A stretch of DNA of 64,000 bases from Cladocopium goreaui (GCA_947184155.2 CAMXCT020001001.1:1121001-1185000); one strand, 5' to 3'; positions 10,801 to 22,797 are shown, counted from the first letter of the stretch. Translations and numbers: made by a program. Notes: generated by a model not told the origin, from the sequence alone.

Positions 10801-11263
10801 AATGTATAGTACAAGTATGTAAGTAAGAGTACTACCTTGCTACTCTCTGAACCCTAGCACTTCACACTGGCTGAGCTTCATTTCGGCTTCTTTTACGGAA
10901 TTCCTCGGGTCACATGGGTCATTTGTGCATAGTCAGCGTGAGTCGGAAAAGAGACAATTCAGGCTATGGCCGCGGTTCTGTTCATCAATCTTCTGAAAAA
11001 TGTCTCAAACTGTCCAAAGCATGGTGAGCCCACTCATGTGCCCTATGCATTCAAGTCATATTCAATCGACATCAAACAGCACACTACAAGCCATCGATTC
11101 ATGATTCAACCTTCAAACATTGTGTGCTACACATGTCAAATCATGTCAAGCCCTATGGGGCCCTGTCGGTCGGTTCTGTCTGCCGGGATAAGCCGCCAAG
11201 GTGCTGATATGTGGCGCAGTCCAATTTTGAGTTGGGATTATTTCGGTACTCACGTACCCATGG
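10800..11263. other. Non-coding stretch, no confident gene
   Basis: A TA-rich remnant follows the MITE-like element. An open frame at 10,966-11,337 (+) is only partly protein-like. I see no certain exon before 11,264. Confidence 0.3.
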
Positions 11264-11333
11264 ACCCAGCGCCAACCTCCAGCGCAAGCATCACTGCTGG
11301 TGCCCCCCACAGCTACCATGGCTTATATGCAAA
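11264..11333 (+). CDS. Short exon ending in a strong donor
   Basis: The frame SSASITAGAPHSYHGLYAK ends at the donor GCAAA|GTGAGT. The 5' border is unclear. Possibly part of a plus-strand gene extending to 15.8 kb. Confidence 0.3.
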
Positions 11334-11339
11334 GTGAGT

Positions 11340-12589
11340 GTGGTGTGTCAAAGCGGAACGCCCTTCAAAATCTTAAAACACTGTGCTTTTCCCTCTCTTA
11401 GATCTAAGACATGTAAGTAGCGGGCACATGCTGAGAGACTCCAAAAATGACGCTCTGGCTCGCCGACGTCACCAAATGCAATTGACAGCAACTTAGTCAA
11501 AATGTTTGCTTATGACGGTGGCAAACGGTTCAAAAGGCACCTCCACCTTGAAAACCACCTCATCCCCACTGCACATCATTTTTCATCAGCAATACTAGCA
11601 CAAATTCAAACTATTCAATTCAAATTTATGTAATTGCTGATTAGTTTGTACTCATGTTGCTAATTATTGATATACATTGCTAATTATCCAATCAATTCAA
11701 ACTATTCACATGTTGCTGATCGGCAGTATTTAGCAATGTCTGAGCCTCGTTTCTGTGAAGGTCAAGAACACTGCATCGCAGGATTGACCATCAGAAAATG
11801 GCTCCTGGGACGACATGTCCCATTGGATAAGCATGGGATGTCCCATCGGTGCTGTGAAAAAATCTCGAAAGAGTCAGGGTTCTCCTTTTGTGCACCATCG
11901 GCAGAATGTCACAATGAGCCAGTCAAAATAAGCCTATTATCAAGCCATTGAACGTTACCGGATTATAATCTACCAGTAGTATCCAATATATTTCAGTTGC
12001 TTCTCATCTCCATCCTCCGCAACCCCGTGCCTGGATCCAGTCTTCCAAGCACCGTCCAGTCGTGCCTTGCAAGTGATGAAGGCCTTCAAACCTGGGCCAA
12101 CTGGGAGCTGCGGCAGCCGTCAGCGCAAATGGTCACTTAGGCCTTTGATACAATGGCCGCATTTGAGTGACCTTTAAGATCCTTTAAGTAATGGCCTTTG
12201 TTTTAATCTTGCCATGTCATTCCAACTTCTGCATTGCCGGGGGGCGCAGCGCTGTTGGCCATGTTGAAGTTGTAGAAGCGCATGCCTTGCGTCGCTGCCC
12301 TTTCCCTGATGAAAACAATGCCATGTTTTGAGGTCACACTTACCAACAGTATAATTGCCATCGATTACCTACGTTCACGTTCCATGTAACAGAACAATCC
12401 ATGAACACGTCACTGATTGCTTTCAACCATCCAAACTTGAACATGATTGAACAATATGGCAGTGTGTGAAAACCTTGTACCCCTGGTGAACATCAAAATA
12501 GCTGGTAAATGGATGTTCATCCCCCTAAAAATGGTATTAATAGGTATTGATCCATACCCATATATTGAACAATTTCACTCCGTCGCTCC
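11340..12589. other. Intergenic or intronic stretch
   Basis: AT-rich sequence with short repeated words around TTCAAACTATTCA (11,610-11,710) and several short open frames of poor composition. No feature is supported. Confidence 0.3.
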
Positions 12590-12780
12590 GTGAATCTCTA
12601 TCTCCTACAAAAATGCTGTCCGCGCTGCGGACGGCACTGGAGCCCTTCGATGGGCTCGATGTGTCGCTTCCATCCATCGCCATGTTCAACCAGGTGCCAT
12701 TGCAGCGGCCGTTCTCTGCTGGCAAAGTTCAGGGAGGATCTGTCGTTGAATCTCTCTCTGGTGCCCTTTTCTGGAGGTTA
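12590..12780 (+). CDS. Coding-like segment, strand ambiguous
   Basis: The plus frame reads LRTALEPFDGLDVSLPSIAM and continues to about 12,780. The minus strand is also open (Ser/Asp-rich). Local GC is higher than in the surroundings, as expected of an exon. No clear splice borders on either strand, so the strand call is weak. Confidence 0.28.
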
Positions 12781-13377
12781 ATTATGGTTATATAATGTTA
12801 ATAACCAGTATTATGGTTATATATGGTTATATATGGTTAATTAACTTATACAATGTTATATGAATTGTTCAGTATTTATCAATCTGCACTTTCTCCTGGA
12901 GAATTGTTATGACGGCCATCATGGTCATACTTCAAATGAAAAACCTGTGAGACACCTTGCTCAACCGTAGTGCGGTGATGTGCGGTGATCCATACACCTG
13001 CTGTGGGGACTCCTAAAATTCAGTTCATAATATGTCATAACTACTCCTTGTCCGGGCTCTCACACTCTCAGGATTTCTCAGGATTCATTGCCTGCGTCGA
13101 TTTGTCGGAGTTGAGATTACTGCAGCCATGATGCACGAGCTCAAGGAGTGAGAGAATCCAACATGCCCGACATGTGCTGGCCACTGACTCGAATCCAGAC
13201 CCCACAGAGTGAGATGAGTGAGAATGCACGCCCACACTTGGCGAAACCAAAGCGTGTTAAAACATGTACGGAGCAATGAAACTGCAATTGTTCTTCGAAC
13301 ATGTAGATCAAGGCCGTACAGTGCAATGTCAATAGGGTATGTACTTTGTGAATGAAGGCGTTGCCTGTATTTTGCAG

Positions 13378-13668
13378 TTAGTCTCGGCTGAATTCATTTC
13401 AATCATTGAAGAACCTCAGCAGTCTCAACAGTGGACAAATACCTGCACTCCAACGCAAGCGATCATTGTTTCACGCCGATCCCATGTCAGTCTTTTGCTG
13501 CTAATAGCTGAAGCATGTTGCTTCATACGGCCGCCGCAGGTTCTGAGCATTCAGCAGATTTTGCGAAGAAAACGGCAACTAAAACCAACTTACAGTTTAA
13601 TGCAGTTTGATCAGTTTGCATATCTTTTTTTTGGGTGGGTGTATGGCCGATTATCTCCTTTACAGTAA
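13378..13668 (+). CDS. Plus-strand exon with a good acceptor
   Basis: The acceptor TATTTTGCAG precedes SAEFISIIEEPQQSQQWTNT and a hydrophobic helical segment, ending at a stop at 13,666. The last 20 codons lie in T-rich sequence and may be intron. Function unknown. Confidence 0.35.
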   Translation, partial: LVSAEFISIIEEPQQSQQWTNTCTPTQAIIVSRRSHVSLLLLIAEACCFIRPPQVLSIQQILRRKRQLKPTYSLMQFDQFAYLFFGWVYGRLSPLQ

Positions 13669-13968
13669 TTATATATGAGTTTCTATCCTAGTTCCGATGT
13701 GTGCTGGAACAGGTGGCTCCTGGTGGATGTTCAACTTTGCCGCACTGTGGCACGCAAAACACGTGCTCTCAAGTTGCATCTTTAAATCTGCAGGGAAGTT
13801 GTTCCCCCGAATCATGCTCGAAAGCCTCTCAAAATGGAGGCCATAGCCATACGCCTCGCAGGCTACAGTTTTTTTAATGAACCAGGTGCCCTCTGAGAGC
13901 CTCTGAGCTACTCCTGAGGAACTGGCAGTCCAAAAATAAAGTAGAACTAAATAGCATTCAATTCCCAT
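13669..13968 (-). CDS. Minus-strand exon or small ORF
   Basis: Open from an ATG at 13,968. A strong acceptor GGACTGCCAG at about 13,921 makes the protein-like part begin SSSGVAQRLSEGTWFIKK and run through LQLE-type helices and a Cys-X2-Cys segment (TCFACHSAAKLN). It meets the plus-strand exon at 13,668 tail to tail. No family recognised. Confidence 0.42.
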   Translation of the reverse strand: MGIECYLVLLYFWTASSSGVAQRLSEGTWFIKKTVACEAYGYGLHFERLSSMIRGNNFPADLKMQLESTCFACHSAAKLNIHQEPPVPAHIGTRIETHI

Positions 13969-15264
13969 CTATTGTGCACAAGTACAGGAGGGAAAGAAGC
14001 GGGGGATTCTAGTTGCAGGTTGTTGAATTGGATCGTTCAGGTCCAGTCAGTCTGGTAGCAACTCTGAGAGTAATACGTCCCATGTGACTGCCCCGTGTCC
14101 GGACTGCCCTTGTTTTCACCCCACCTGTGCCGTTCAGAGACCCCGTTCTCAGTCACAGCTCAGCCTCAGGCGCAGAATGGCCCCACGGACTGAAAACATC
14201 TGGGAGTTGTTTGGCAGTGGCACTTTCCAAAGGGACAGTAGCAAGAAGGATCTAGAAACAGGTCAGATCCCTTTCTTGAAGTGAGGAGATTGAATTCTGG
14301 GACTTCCTCGTTTTATGTTGAACCTGTTGAGTCCTACCAGTTCAATCGCAACCAATCTCTACAACATGATCTGAACCCTATATCAATCGGACTATGAATA
14401 TGGATATCATAAACTCAGGATATCTCAGGATAACTTTCAGAATTTTTTGCTGCAGGAAACAGAGTTGTTGATGATCAAAACAGTGAGCATGCGTTGAACA
14501 ACTCGCACAGACCTGACAGTTACCAGTAAGGGTAAAAGTCGGGACGAACATATACAAAATTATACAAAGCATTATACAAAGCTAGAATCTGCACGCATCT
14601 GGTTACCCGACAAGTATCCACCTCTCCATCGAGGCGGGGTTCAGGAGAAGCAAATCCATCGGACATTGTGTTACCAAGCCCGTTCGATTGTCCAAATATT
14701 TTCCTATCATTTTCCTATCATTTTCATCCCTTTTGAAGTCCACAGCGTGTCCGAAAAGGACGAGTCTTTGCTGCCCCGCTGATTCGGCTCCTTCGTTGCT
14801 TCTGCTGCAGCTCTCTCAGGCCCTGCATGCCGTGCTTCCTGAGCTCTGGCCAGCTCTGGCTTCGAGGATGGTTGATGATACACCTACTATCGATCACTGC
14901 TGGTGATCCGGGCGAGGTCGTTATAAGTTGCCCAATGGCATCTCTATCGTCTCTTTCTCTACACGCGCACACACACACACACGCACACACGCATATAATA
15001 TAAATATATACTACTGTATATATATATATAATTATAAAACACACATGCATCATCTATGCATCATCTATGCATCATCTATGCACACAATCTCACACATTTA
15101 TCCAATACAGTAATGCAGTATGCAGTATTACTATCAACACCCATTAAGCAAATTTAAGCTCCATATAAGCTCCGGGTAACAATCCAAGAGTCATGAAGCA
15201 ATCCTTCATTTCCTCCCCATCGTCCCGGGCATCATCCTAGCAAACGAACGAACAACGCAGGAAC

Positions 15265-15400
15265 AACGCAGGAAACACCACGACGCCGACGCCATCGTCT
15301 TGGCCTCATTGGATCGTGGTGGAGCCCTCAATGACCTGATACCTTGGCCACGGACCCGAGTGGATTGGGGGGCATCCAAAGTGATCATTTCCTACCAAGA
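15265..15400 (+). CDS. Plus-strand exon-like segment
   Basis: The frame reads HHDADAIVLASLDRGGALND and then VDWGASKVIISYQESKN. An AACGCAG acceptor-like site precedes it. Protein-like, unidentified. The minus strand is also open but compositionally poor. Confidence 0.35.
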
Positions 15401-15659
15401 ATCCAAGAATGGTATCATAATGGTATCATGATGGTATCATGATGGTGTCCCTCTTCAATTGAACAGCGGCGTTTATTAATCCGGTACTGACATTTTATAT
15501 ACCGGATACACCAAACCGACTGATTAATCATCGTGAATCATATGATCAAATGGTCATACAATGGGCGCATCTGCATTTTCTGACACACCCAAATTATCCC
15601 AAATCCAATTTGCAAAATTGGACTTTATTGTTTTTCCTTTGGCCATTTGTTCTTCGCAG

Positions 15660-15806
15660 CAAACTGCTCAGAACGCAGGGCGGTGCCAGGACATCTTCTC
15701 TAGCCCGAGCCCGCTATGCATGCCCACTTGTCAGTCGTCACTGCTTGTCGCAGAGCTGGTGCCAAAAGCACTCAAAAGCAACGTCTGCAGACTTCATGCC
15801 CTTTAA
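15660..15806 (+). CDS. Probable terminal exon of a plus-strand gene
   Basis: A good acceptor GTTCTTCGCAG starts the exon. The frame contains SSLLVAELVPKALKSNVCRL and ends at a TAA at 15,804. It is convergent with the C2H2 gene at 15,883-16,065, leaving 76 bp between the two stops. Function unknown. Confidence 0.4.
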   Translation, partial: QTAQNAGRCQDIFSSPSPLCMPTCQSSLLVAELVPKALKSNVCRLHAL

Positions 15807-15882
15807 AAGGTGGGCAAATGTCAATGCTTTTGGCCTGAAGGGATCTGAATGGCCTTAAAAAAAAGCCTTGCCTGGCAAGTGC

Positions 15883-16065
15883 TCAATCCTCTTGGTGCCG
15901 GTTTGGGTCATGGATGAACTTCCAGTGCAACTGCTTGGCCTTATCAGAATCGAACTTCTGACGGCATTCACCGCACTGAAAGCTGGCACTAACCTTGATC
16001 CCAACATTTTGAGTGGTGCCATCACCCGACTTTGCTGCGTCGCTGATCTCCATAGTCTCCGGCAT
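15883..16065 (-). CDS. Small single C2H2 zinc-finger protein (60 aa)
   Basis: A complete ATG-to-TGA frame of 60 residues. Residues about 32-51 form one classical C2H2 finger: Cys-X2-Cys-X12-His-X4-His within FQCGECRQKFDSDKAKQLH. This predicts zinc binding and possible nucleic-acid or protein contact. The ATG lies two bases after a strong splice acceptor TACCTTTCAG, so this is either the last coding exon of a longer gene or, as is common in dinoflagellates, a mature message made by spliced-leader trans-splicing at that AG. The finger sits near the C-terminus and the tail is basic then acidic. The target is unknown. Confidence 0.6.
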   Translation of the reverse strand: MPETMEISDAAKSGDGTTQNVGIKVSASFQCGECRQKFDSDKAKQLHWKFIHDPNRHQED

Positions 16066-16930
16066 GACTGAAAGGTAACGAAAAGTGGGGGTGGGACGAG
16101 TGTGGATTGAGCAGTTGCAAGCTTGAGACAAGGGCAGTGAATGGTTGGCTATGGATGCCGTGGCGAACCGATTTTGAATCATGAGATGAACTCCGAAATT
16201 GCTGGAAAGATCTGGAAAGAAACCAGGTTCTGGTTGCAAATTGACGGTCCAAATTCACATTGATTCCAATGGCTGTGGCATGCTCTTCGCGAATCACGCT
16301 GTGGAAAGGGCCGGTACCTAGTTGCAACATGTTGGGTTTGCCGGGGGGGTTTGCCGAGAGTCGGAATGAGTTTGCAAGAAGGGTAACATGTTAAGATCAT
16401 GTATGTCCATCCGCAGCCGTTTAGTAGGAGGAAATTTCATGGTATTTTCAGTGTTTTTCATTGGTTTCACATTAGCATTTGCAAGATGTTTGCATGATAA
16501 GGGATGATTGTTTGAACCAGGTTCATGTTTTGCGAACAAGATTTTTTTCGCGGGATCCCGCGGAAAAAATTAGCAGGATTTTTGAATTTGTTATTTGTTG
16601 GAAAGAGAAATAAAGTTGTGTGTTTTATTGGAACAGCATAATTAGATTTCCTTCGGAGCCATGTTGAGTTTCGATGAATTGTTCGAATGTTTGGTGCTAT
16701 TGTTCGATGAATTGTTTGAACCTTATTACTCCCCCCCATGTTTTTGTTTCGACCTAATATCTACAGAGGTACATGCATGAGTATTGAGCACATTTATATG
16801 CGCCCTTCAAGGCTCAAGAGGTATATAGAGTAACCCTGTGGACAAGCACTGACCGGCAACAGGCTGAGAGTAAAATAGTGCTGTCATTGGGGAAGACGCC
16901 TTAGCTGATCTTGAAGTAGACGCTAGGGCC
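16066..16930. other. Non-coding stretch
   Basis: Mixed sequence with TTCGATGAATTGTTCGAA-type repeated words near 16,670-16,720 and no convincing exon. Several minus-strand open frames have poor composition. Confidence 0.3.
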
Positions 16931-16935
16931 CCTCT

Positions 16936-17092
16936 TCACCCCACCCCCCCAACCCCCCCCACCCCCCCACACCCCACGGACAGCTATTCCAATGTTGGAT
17001 AATGAGTTCTATGGAACGCAAGCTGCCTGAACGTTATTACTCCCCCCCACCCCCCAACCCCCCAACCCCCCCCCACCCCACCCAATGGTCAC
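16936..17092. repeat. Two C-rich (G-quadruplex type) runs
   Basis: Runs of CCCC-CCCCCC separated by A occur at 16,936-16,976 and again at 17,041-17,090. The minus strand therefore carries many closely spaced G4-G7 runs, which could form quadruplexes, with i-motif potential on the plus strand. Confidence 0.7.
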
Positions 17093-17469
17093 GAGCTCAG
17101 AAACCTTGTTTGCTTCGGCAAACCCCTACGGTTGACCCAACATGTTGCAACTGGAAAGGCCTTGCAACCCCCTGTGTTGGTCTTTAAGACTGCGACTTTG
17201 GTGGGAACTGCTCAGTTGAAATGGCACAGTAGAAGGGTCAAATGTGTGCGCAAGAGGCCCATTAAGCTGAGTTGCGGCCGCCCTGGCCCTTGATGTTCAG
17301 GACAGCCTGATACGTATGCAGGTGCTAATGGAAGGTGTGAGAAATGAAAAATACAATCAGCAAATGCATTATATAAATACTTCCCGTATACTCTAATTTA
17401 GGTATCAAAATTATATTGTAATACGCGGTCACCAAAGAAGGTCCCCGAAAACAAATCAACAAATTACCA

Positions 17470-17800
17470 AAAATCTCCGGGGATGTTTCCTTGCAGTTCC
17501 AAACAAGTATCCTGAGTCAATTTTTGTTAAAGTTCCCTACAAAAAATCCCCGAAGAAGCTCCCGAAACAATCCACCCAAGAAGTTGGGCCCTCCCCCGCC
17601 AAAAAACTCGGGAAAATTCCAGCAACAAATCTGCGAGATACTGTACTTTTTTCAAGAGTCTATCGGGGAAGTTCCTTAAAGAATCGGGAAGTTTCAAACA
17701 ATATCCCTCATGGGAGTTCCTTTTAAACCCCCTCGAGAAAGTTCCCCGAAAAGTTCAAAAGAAATCTCCAGGAAATTTCTCCAAAGAACCATGCAGTACA
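17470..17800. repeat. Degenerate short tandem repeats of the CCCGAAAAAGTTCC type
   Basis: Words such as AGTTCCCCGAAAAGTTC, AATCCCCGAAGAAGCTCC and CGGGAAGTTCC recur about every 25-30 bp. This gives a decayed minisatellite with no gene. Confidence 0.4.
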
Positions 17801-18570
17801 ATGTCCCTTTTAAGCCCTACAATATCCTACGATGGTCCTGCAGTTCCTTTATATTGATGGAATATGCCAAAGATCTCCACCCAAGTCAGCTCTGCGTCAG
17901 CTCTGCCCGGGATCCACCTGCCACGTCGGGTCCCCGTTGTGTTTCTTGCCTCAGTTGCTCTTGGCCCCGATGGCCCTGGTGGGGAACCCAGCTGTCGGCT
18001 GGGGCCTCCAACCCACCTGTTCCACGTCATATGTAGGTGGCTCTGTCTCCCCAGGGTTGCCGATGACAACACCACCTGGGCAAGTGGAGCCTGGAACGCT
18101 CAGTTTTCCATATAATGTTTATTAAATTTAAATTGTTAATTTGATTTAATTATAATTATATGACATCGAATATGGCTTTGGCGTAGCATGACACCATTCA
18201 TGGGTTGTAAATGTATAGATTTTTGTGATTACTCTCGCAATTCAAATGTTTGTTTGTTCTGTTTCTTGGACGGCTACGGCTACACCCAAGAGTACGGCAC
18301 GCTTGGAAAGAGTCTGCAATGCCACAAGCCTCTTGGTCCAGGTTCCTTCTTTTCCGGGCTTCTGGAGCGCCTGCCGCCACTGATCCCTTGGGACTTCTGC
18401 TGCATGGCCAAAGATTCCCGCAAACAATGACAAACCTTGAGCTTCCAAACCCGCAGAATTCCTGGGGTGTGGAAAAATAACCGTTTTTTTCCCCACATCA
18501 CTGTGTGGGGTTCTTGTTTTTCGCTTGGATCCCGCCGGGGGGTTCCCGCATCCTCCTCCTCCGCCGCCTC
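17800..18570. other. Low-confidence coding-like patches
   Basis: Open frames on both strands around 17,830-18,075 and 18,200-18,500 share one word with the exon at 2856-3006 (CAAAGATCTCCACCCAA, at about 2,942 and 17,870). They lack clear splice borders. Nothing can be called firmly. Confidence 0.25.
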
Positions 18571-18579
18571 CTCCGCCTT

Positions 18580-19640
18580 TCACTCACTCACTCACTCACT
18601 CACTCACTCAGTCACTCAGTCACTCAGCGGCTCATCACAGCTCCACTCCTCACAGCTCACTTCTCACACCTCACTTCTCACATCCTCACCTCTCACATCA
18701 CTTATCACATCACCACTCATCACAGCTCCACTTCTCACACCTCACTCATCATATCATCACAGCACAACTCATCACAGCTCCGTGGTCAGCAGACTGCCTT
18801 TCGCGTGGCAGGCGCAGTACACAGAGCCTCCTGGAGGAGCTGCTGCGCGCGTGGCCGGCGCTGGGGCCGCGGCTGCCTTTCGCATGGCAGGCGCAGTACA
18901 CAGAGCCCCCTGGAGGAGCTGCGGTGCGCGTGGCCGCCGCTGGGGCCGCGGCTGCCTTTCGCGTGGCAGGCGCAGTACACAGAGCCTCCTGGAGGAGCTG
19001 CGGCGCGCGTGGCCGCCGCTGGGGCCGCGGCTGCCTTTCGCGTGGCAGGCGCAGTACACAGAGCCTCCTGGACGAGCTGCGGCGCGCGTGGCCGGCGCTG
19101 GGGCCGCGGCTGCTTTCGCGTGGCAGGCGCCACTTATCATTCACCCCTCATCACGCACCACTTATCACATCTCACTCATCACTTCTCACTTACCATTCTC
19201 ACAGCTCACTCCCCACTTATCACTGTCTCATCACACCTTATCACATCCCAACTCATCACAGCTCCACTTCTCACACCTCACTCATCACAGCTCCACTGCT
19301 CATCACAACTCATCACAGCTCCACTTCTCACACTTCCACTTCTCATCACTTCTCACAGGTCCACTTCTCATCACAACTCATCCACTCATCACAGCTCCAC
19401 TCATCATCACAAGCCATCACAGCTTCACTTCTCACACCTCACTTATCACATCACAACTTCTCATCACAACTCATCACAACTTATCACATCCCAACTCATC
19501 ACAGCTCCACTTCTCACACCACTGCTCACACCTCACTTATCACATCACAACTCGTCACAGCTCCGCTTCTCACACCTCACTTCTCACACCTCACTTATCA
19601 CATCACAACCCATCACAGCTCCACTTCTCACACCATCTTT
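18580..19640. repeat. CTCAC/TCATCACAGCTCCACTTCTCACACC satellite
   Basis: It opens with (CTCA)n at 18,580-18,625, then irregular repeats of TCACAGCTCCACTTCTCACACCTCACTTATCACA-type words. The 79-bp GC-rich array interrupts it at 18,794-19,127. No stop codon appears on the plus strand in any frame for about 1 kb because the repeat words lack them, so the long open frames here are composition artefacts. Confidence 0.75.
18794..19127. repeat. 79-bp GC-rich tandem repeat, four copies
   Basis: Copies start at 18,794, 18,873, 18,952 and 19,031, with a partial fifth at 19,110. The period is exactly 79 bp and the sequence is nearly identical. Each begins CTGCCTTTCGCGTGGCAGGC. GC content is far higher than the flanking satellite. 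The period is not a multiple of three, yet at least five of the six frames are open. Confidence 0.8.
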
Positions 19641-19890
19641 CACACACCCTCTTTGACACACCATCTTTGACACACCATCTTTCACACACACATCTTTGTC
19701 ACCCACCATCTTTGACACACCATCTTTAACACACCACTTTGTCACACACAATCTTTCACACACACACACAACTTTGTCACACACCATCTTTCACACACCA
19801 TCTTTCACACACAGCTTTGTCACACACCATCTTTCGCACACCATCTTTCACACACATCATCTTTCACACGCAACTTTGTCACACACCATC
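19620..19890. repeat. CACACACCATCTTT tandem repeat
   Basis: Irregular repeats of CACCATCTTTGACACA and CACCATCTTTCACACA follow on directly from the preceding satellite. Confidence 0.75.
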
Positions 19891-20027
19891 TTTCCTCCAC
19901 CTCCTCCTTTGTCTTTCCTTCCTTCCCCGTCCCCGCTACAACATTTCTGGCTCATTATTGGAAGAAGTTGACTTGTGGGGTTATCCGGTCCTTTTATTTT
20001 AACATTCACCCCTGTAAAAGATTGTAA

Positions 20028-20115
20028 AAGTATGGGTTAGTACGGGTAAAGTACGGGTAAAGTACGGGTTCTGCACCGGTTAAGTACGGGTTGAGCATGG
20101 GAAAAGTACGGGTTT
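20028..20115. repeat. GTACGGGTAAA short repeat
   Basis: Six GTACGGGT or GTATGGGT words occur within about 90 bp, followed by two AAAACCG/GGTTT words. Confidence 0.6.
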
Positions 20116-20454
20116 GAAAATAAAAACCGAGGGTTTCAGTCGAAAACCGTGGTTTTCTTGATTTTCTGCAAATACCTGAGGTTTTGGCGTTGACCCGAAG
20201 AATTTCGCAGGTTTGTCAGGGTGCTTAAGGAAGTTATATTATGTTATATTATGTTACATTACATCCTTGAATATCTTAAATATTCTTAAATTGTATGCTT
20301 TTCATATCTCTTATATATCAACCATCCATTTGTCAGTCAGATTCAGCCTAGCTGCTAGTATGCTAGGTCCAGTTTGTGAATTATTGTGTGCTGATGCCTT
20401 TGGGGTAGCACCAGAATGGGACAAACCACACACACGACATCATGGCAACTTCTT

Positions 20455-20654
20455 GCACCTGTCATTGCTTCGCCCGCCGCGTCCGCGGGAGTCCTTGGTC
20501 ACTGGCTACAGACTACCAGACTCATTGGGGCAAACTTCGGGAGGCCCCGCTTTCACCAAGAGACCTTTCAACATCTTTGATAATCTTAGATTATGGTTGT
20601 CTTGCCAATGATGCTGCTCCAGCTAAAACGGAGTCGCAAATTAGCTCCAAATGA
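20455..20654 (+). CDS. Plus-strand exon, hypothetical
   Basis: The frame reads SLATDYQTHWGKLREAPLSP, then SLIILDYGCLANDAAPAKTE, to a TGA at 20,652. A second overlapping frame is open too, but this one is more protein-like. Acceptor unclear. Function unknown. Confidence 0.38.
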
Positions 20655-20659
20655 CCCTC

Positions 20660-22060
20660 TCATACGTCCAAGTGGCACTGCGGCGGTCATTCCTGCGATT
20701 CGTCTGAGGGATGGCCCGTGAGTGGCGGCATGGAGAGTTAGGGGAAGCATGATCCTGTTGCATGTGATGTGAGCTAACTTGGAATTTGCTCAGGATGTTG
20801 TTTCCACTAATCTTACGCCGCGCTTTCGACTGTCCACCAGGAGGTGTGATGGCCCGGTGCCCTTCGGTAAACTTTGAAATCCATAATATACACACATATA
20901 CATTATATATTCATAATATTATAAGATTAGATCATACAGTAATATCATACGTATTAATATATGCCAATATCTTATTCATATCAACCCATGTGCCATCTAC
21001 CACGGCCTTCCACGAGACCGAGAGCGGCGGCGGGGAGACCTGGAGAGCTTGTAGCGTCGGTTGGTCATGGGAAACATGTTTTCTTTAAGTTGGAAAACCC
21101 CAAACTGGGTATATTATGGTATAGTATGGTATAATTTATAATGTTTTTAAGAACTCCCAACTATCCAAACTGGTAAAGCTGGGTTTGGTTATGAATGTTT
21201 TCGATTTGGGCATGCCTCATTAAACTTCATTAAATAAATTCAATATATATATATAATGGATTATCATCTTGCCACCGGCTGCAATGGGATTCATTTCATT
21301 GTTGACACCTAGGCTGACGCAGTTTGCCCCCGTTTCCAGCAGGACCTGGATGGCGAGTCGTGCCATATCGGCCTTGGATGATGCAAACAGACCATAGATG
21401 ACCATAGCATAACCCATAGGATCCATGTATGCCATATATGGTAACATTTACCATCAATATACCCCCAATGTTAGTATATACATATATATATACACCATAC
21501 ATGGATCCTATGGGTAATGAGACCTGGCATCAATCACTGCCAAGATACATAATGCCACCTGGCAGCTCACTTCGCCGGGTACAGAACAAGCAGTGTCATT
21601 GAGGAACGAGACTCGCATGAATCAAACCTTCAATGATGGGAAAAAGGGAAACCTCTTACCAAGTGATAGCTGATTTCATAAGCTTTCTCAGATCAACACG
21701 ATCAAACCATAACATCTACGTATATGCAAAGACTCCAAAATCTGGTGTGCCAGCCTCTGACGCCCCTGTTGCAACGCTTCAGGACGGACGTTCAAACACT
21801 TTTCAATGCTATGGTATGAACATATTTTTTGGCTACTAAAATTTTTACATAAGTTTATTGATTCTTGCTGTTCAATGTGCATCAAAGCGTCTGTGTAGCT
21901 GGGCGTTCGAAAACATGTCTTTGCACTTGCCACTGTAGACCTATGGCTCTTTTGTTTCACCTTCATCTGTCGCAAAGTCGAGCGGAGCCGAGGTGACAGC
22001 ATCATCCAAGAACCAGTTTGCAAAATATCTACTTCGGCCATGGAATTGCATGGAAGCCAA
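20660..22060. other. Largely non-coding stretch
   Basis: TA-rich patches occur at 20,880-20,990 and 21,240-21,260. CATAGATGACCATAGCATAACCCATAGGATCC-type words recur (21,390-21,515). A minus-strand open frame at 21,860-22,040 has fair composition but no splice borders. Confidence 0.3.
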
Positions 22061-22460
22061 TATACCATCCCCCATGTATAGCCCGCTAGATGCTTTGCGG
22101 CCGACTTTATAGAGAATAGCCTGGTATAAACTGGAATGGCCACATGTCTGGAGTCTATAAAGTGGAAAGCCAACATGTTTTGTCTATAAAGTCAAAATCC
22201 AACGTTTGTATAAAGTCGCCTGGCCGCGTAAAAACATAAAACTCGATGCAAGTTTTTGAGGGTACTTGTGAACATGTCCCATGACTATAAAGTGAGATGC
22301 CGAACATCCAGATAGTAATACTTGTGCAGAACAGTGGCACTATAATGTGGATTTCCGGCTAAACAACGATCGTTGTAGTAGCGATGATTTTCTTAATCGC
22401 GACGATGGCAGCATGGACATGATTGTCTATAAAGTTGAGGGGCCACGTTCAAACCTTGGG
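22060..22460. repeat. Decayed array of CTATAAAGT motifs (left flank)
   Basis: At least seven CTATAAAGT or GTATAAAGT/GTATAAACT motifs occur at irregular 30-70 bp spacing, several followed by GGAAAGCCAAC or GGCCAC. The same motifs reappear right of the palindrome at 24,920-25,375. Confidence 0.6.
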
Positions 22461-22797
22461 GGGAATATCATCGATCTCATCGATGGGGAACCCAAAAGAC
22501 TTCGAATGACTTTGAAACCGAACGAAACCGAACGAAACCGATAGCCAGACAAATATCTATATCGAAGTCGTTAACAGAATCTATGGTAAAACAAAATCTA
22601 TGTTGGACTGGCCACTTTTATACCCCCTCCCCCAACAGAGAATGCCTCTAACACACTTTCCTTTGAAAGGGGTCCTTGGGGTGAAAGGGGTCCTGGTCGC
22701 GCCGCGCGCGCGCCAAAATGGCTCCAATTTTGAAGCGCGGCGCGCGCCCAGGAGCCCATTCACCCTGAGGAATTTCTCAAAGGAAATATTCTTCTCT

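Noticed and set aside
18437-19729. 430-codon and two further overlapping plus-strand frames
   Set aside because: All three plus frames are open across the same CTCAC satellite because the repeat words lack stop codons. This is not evidence of a gene.
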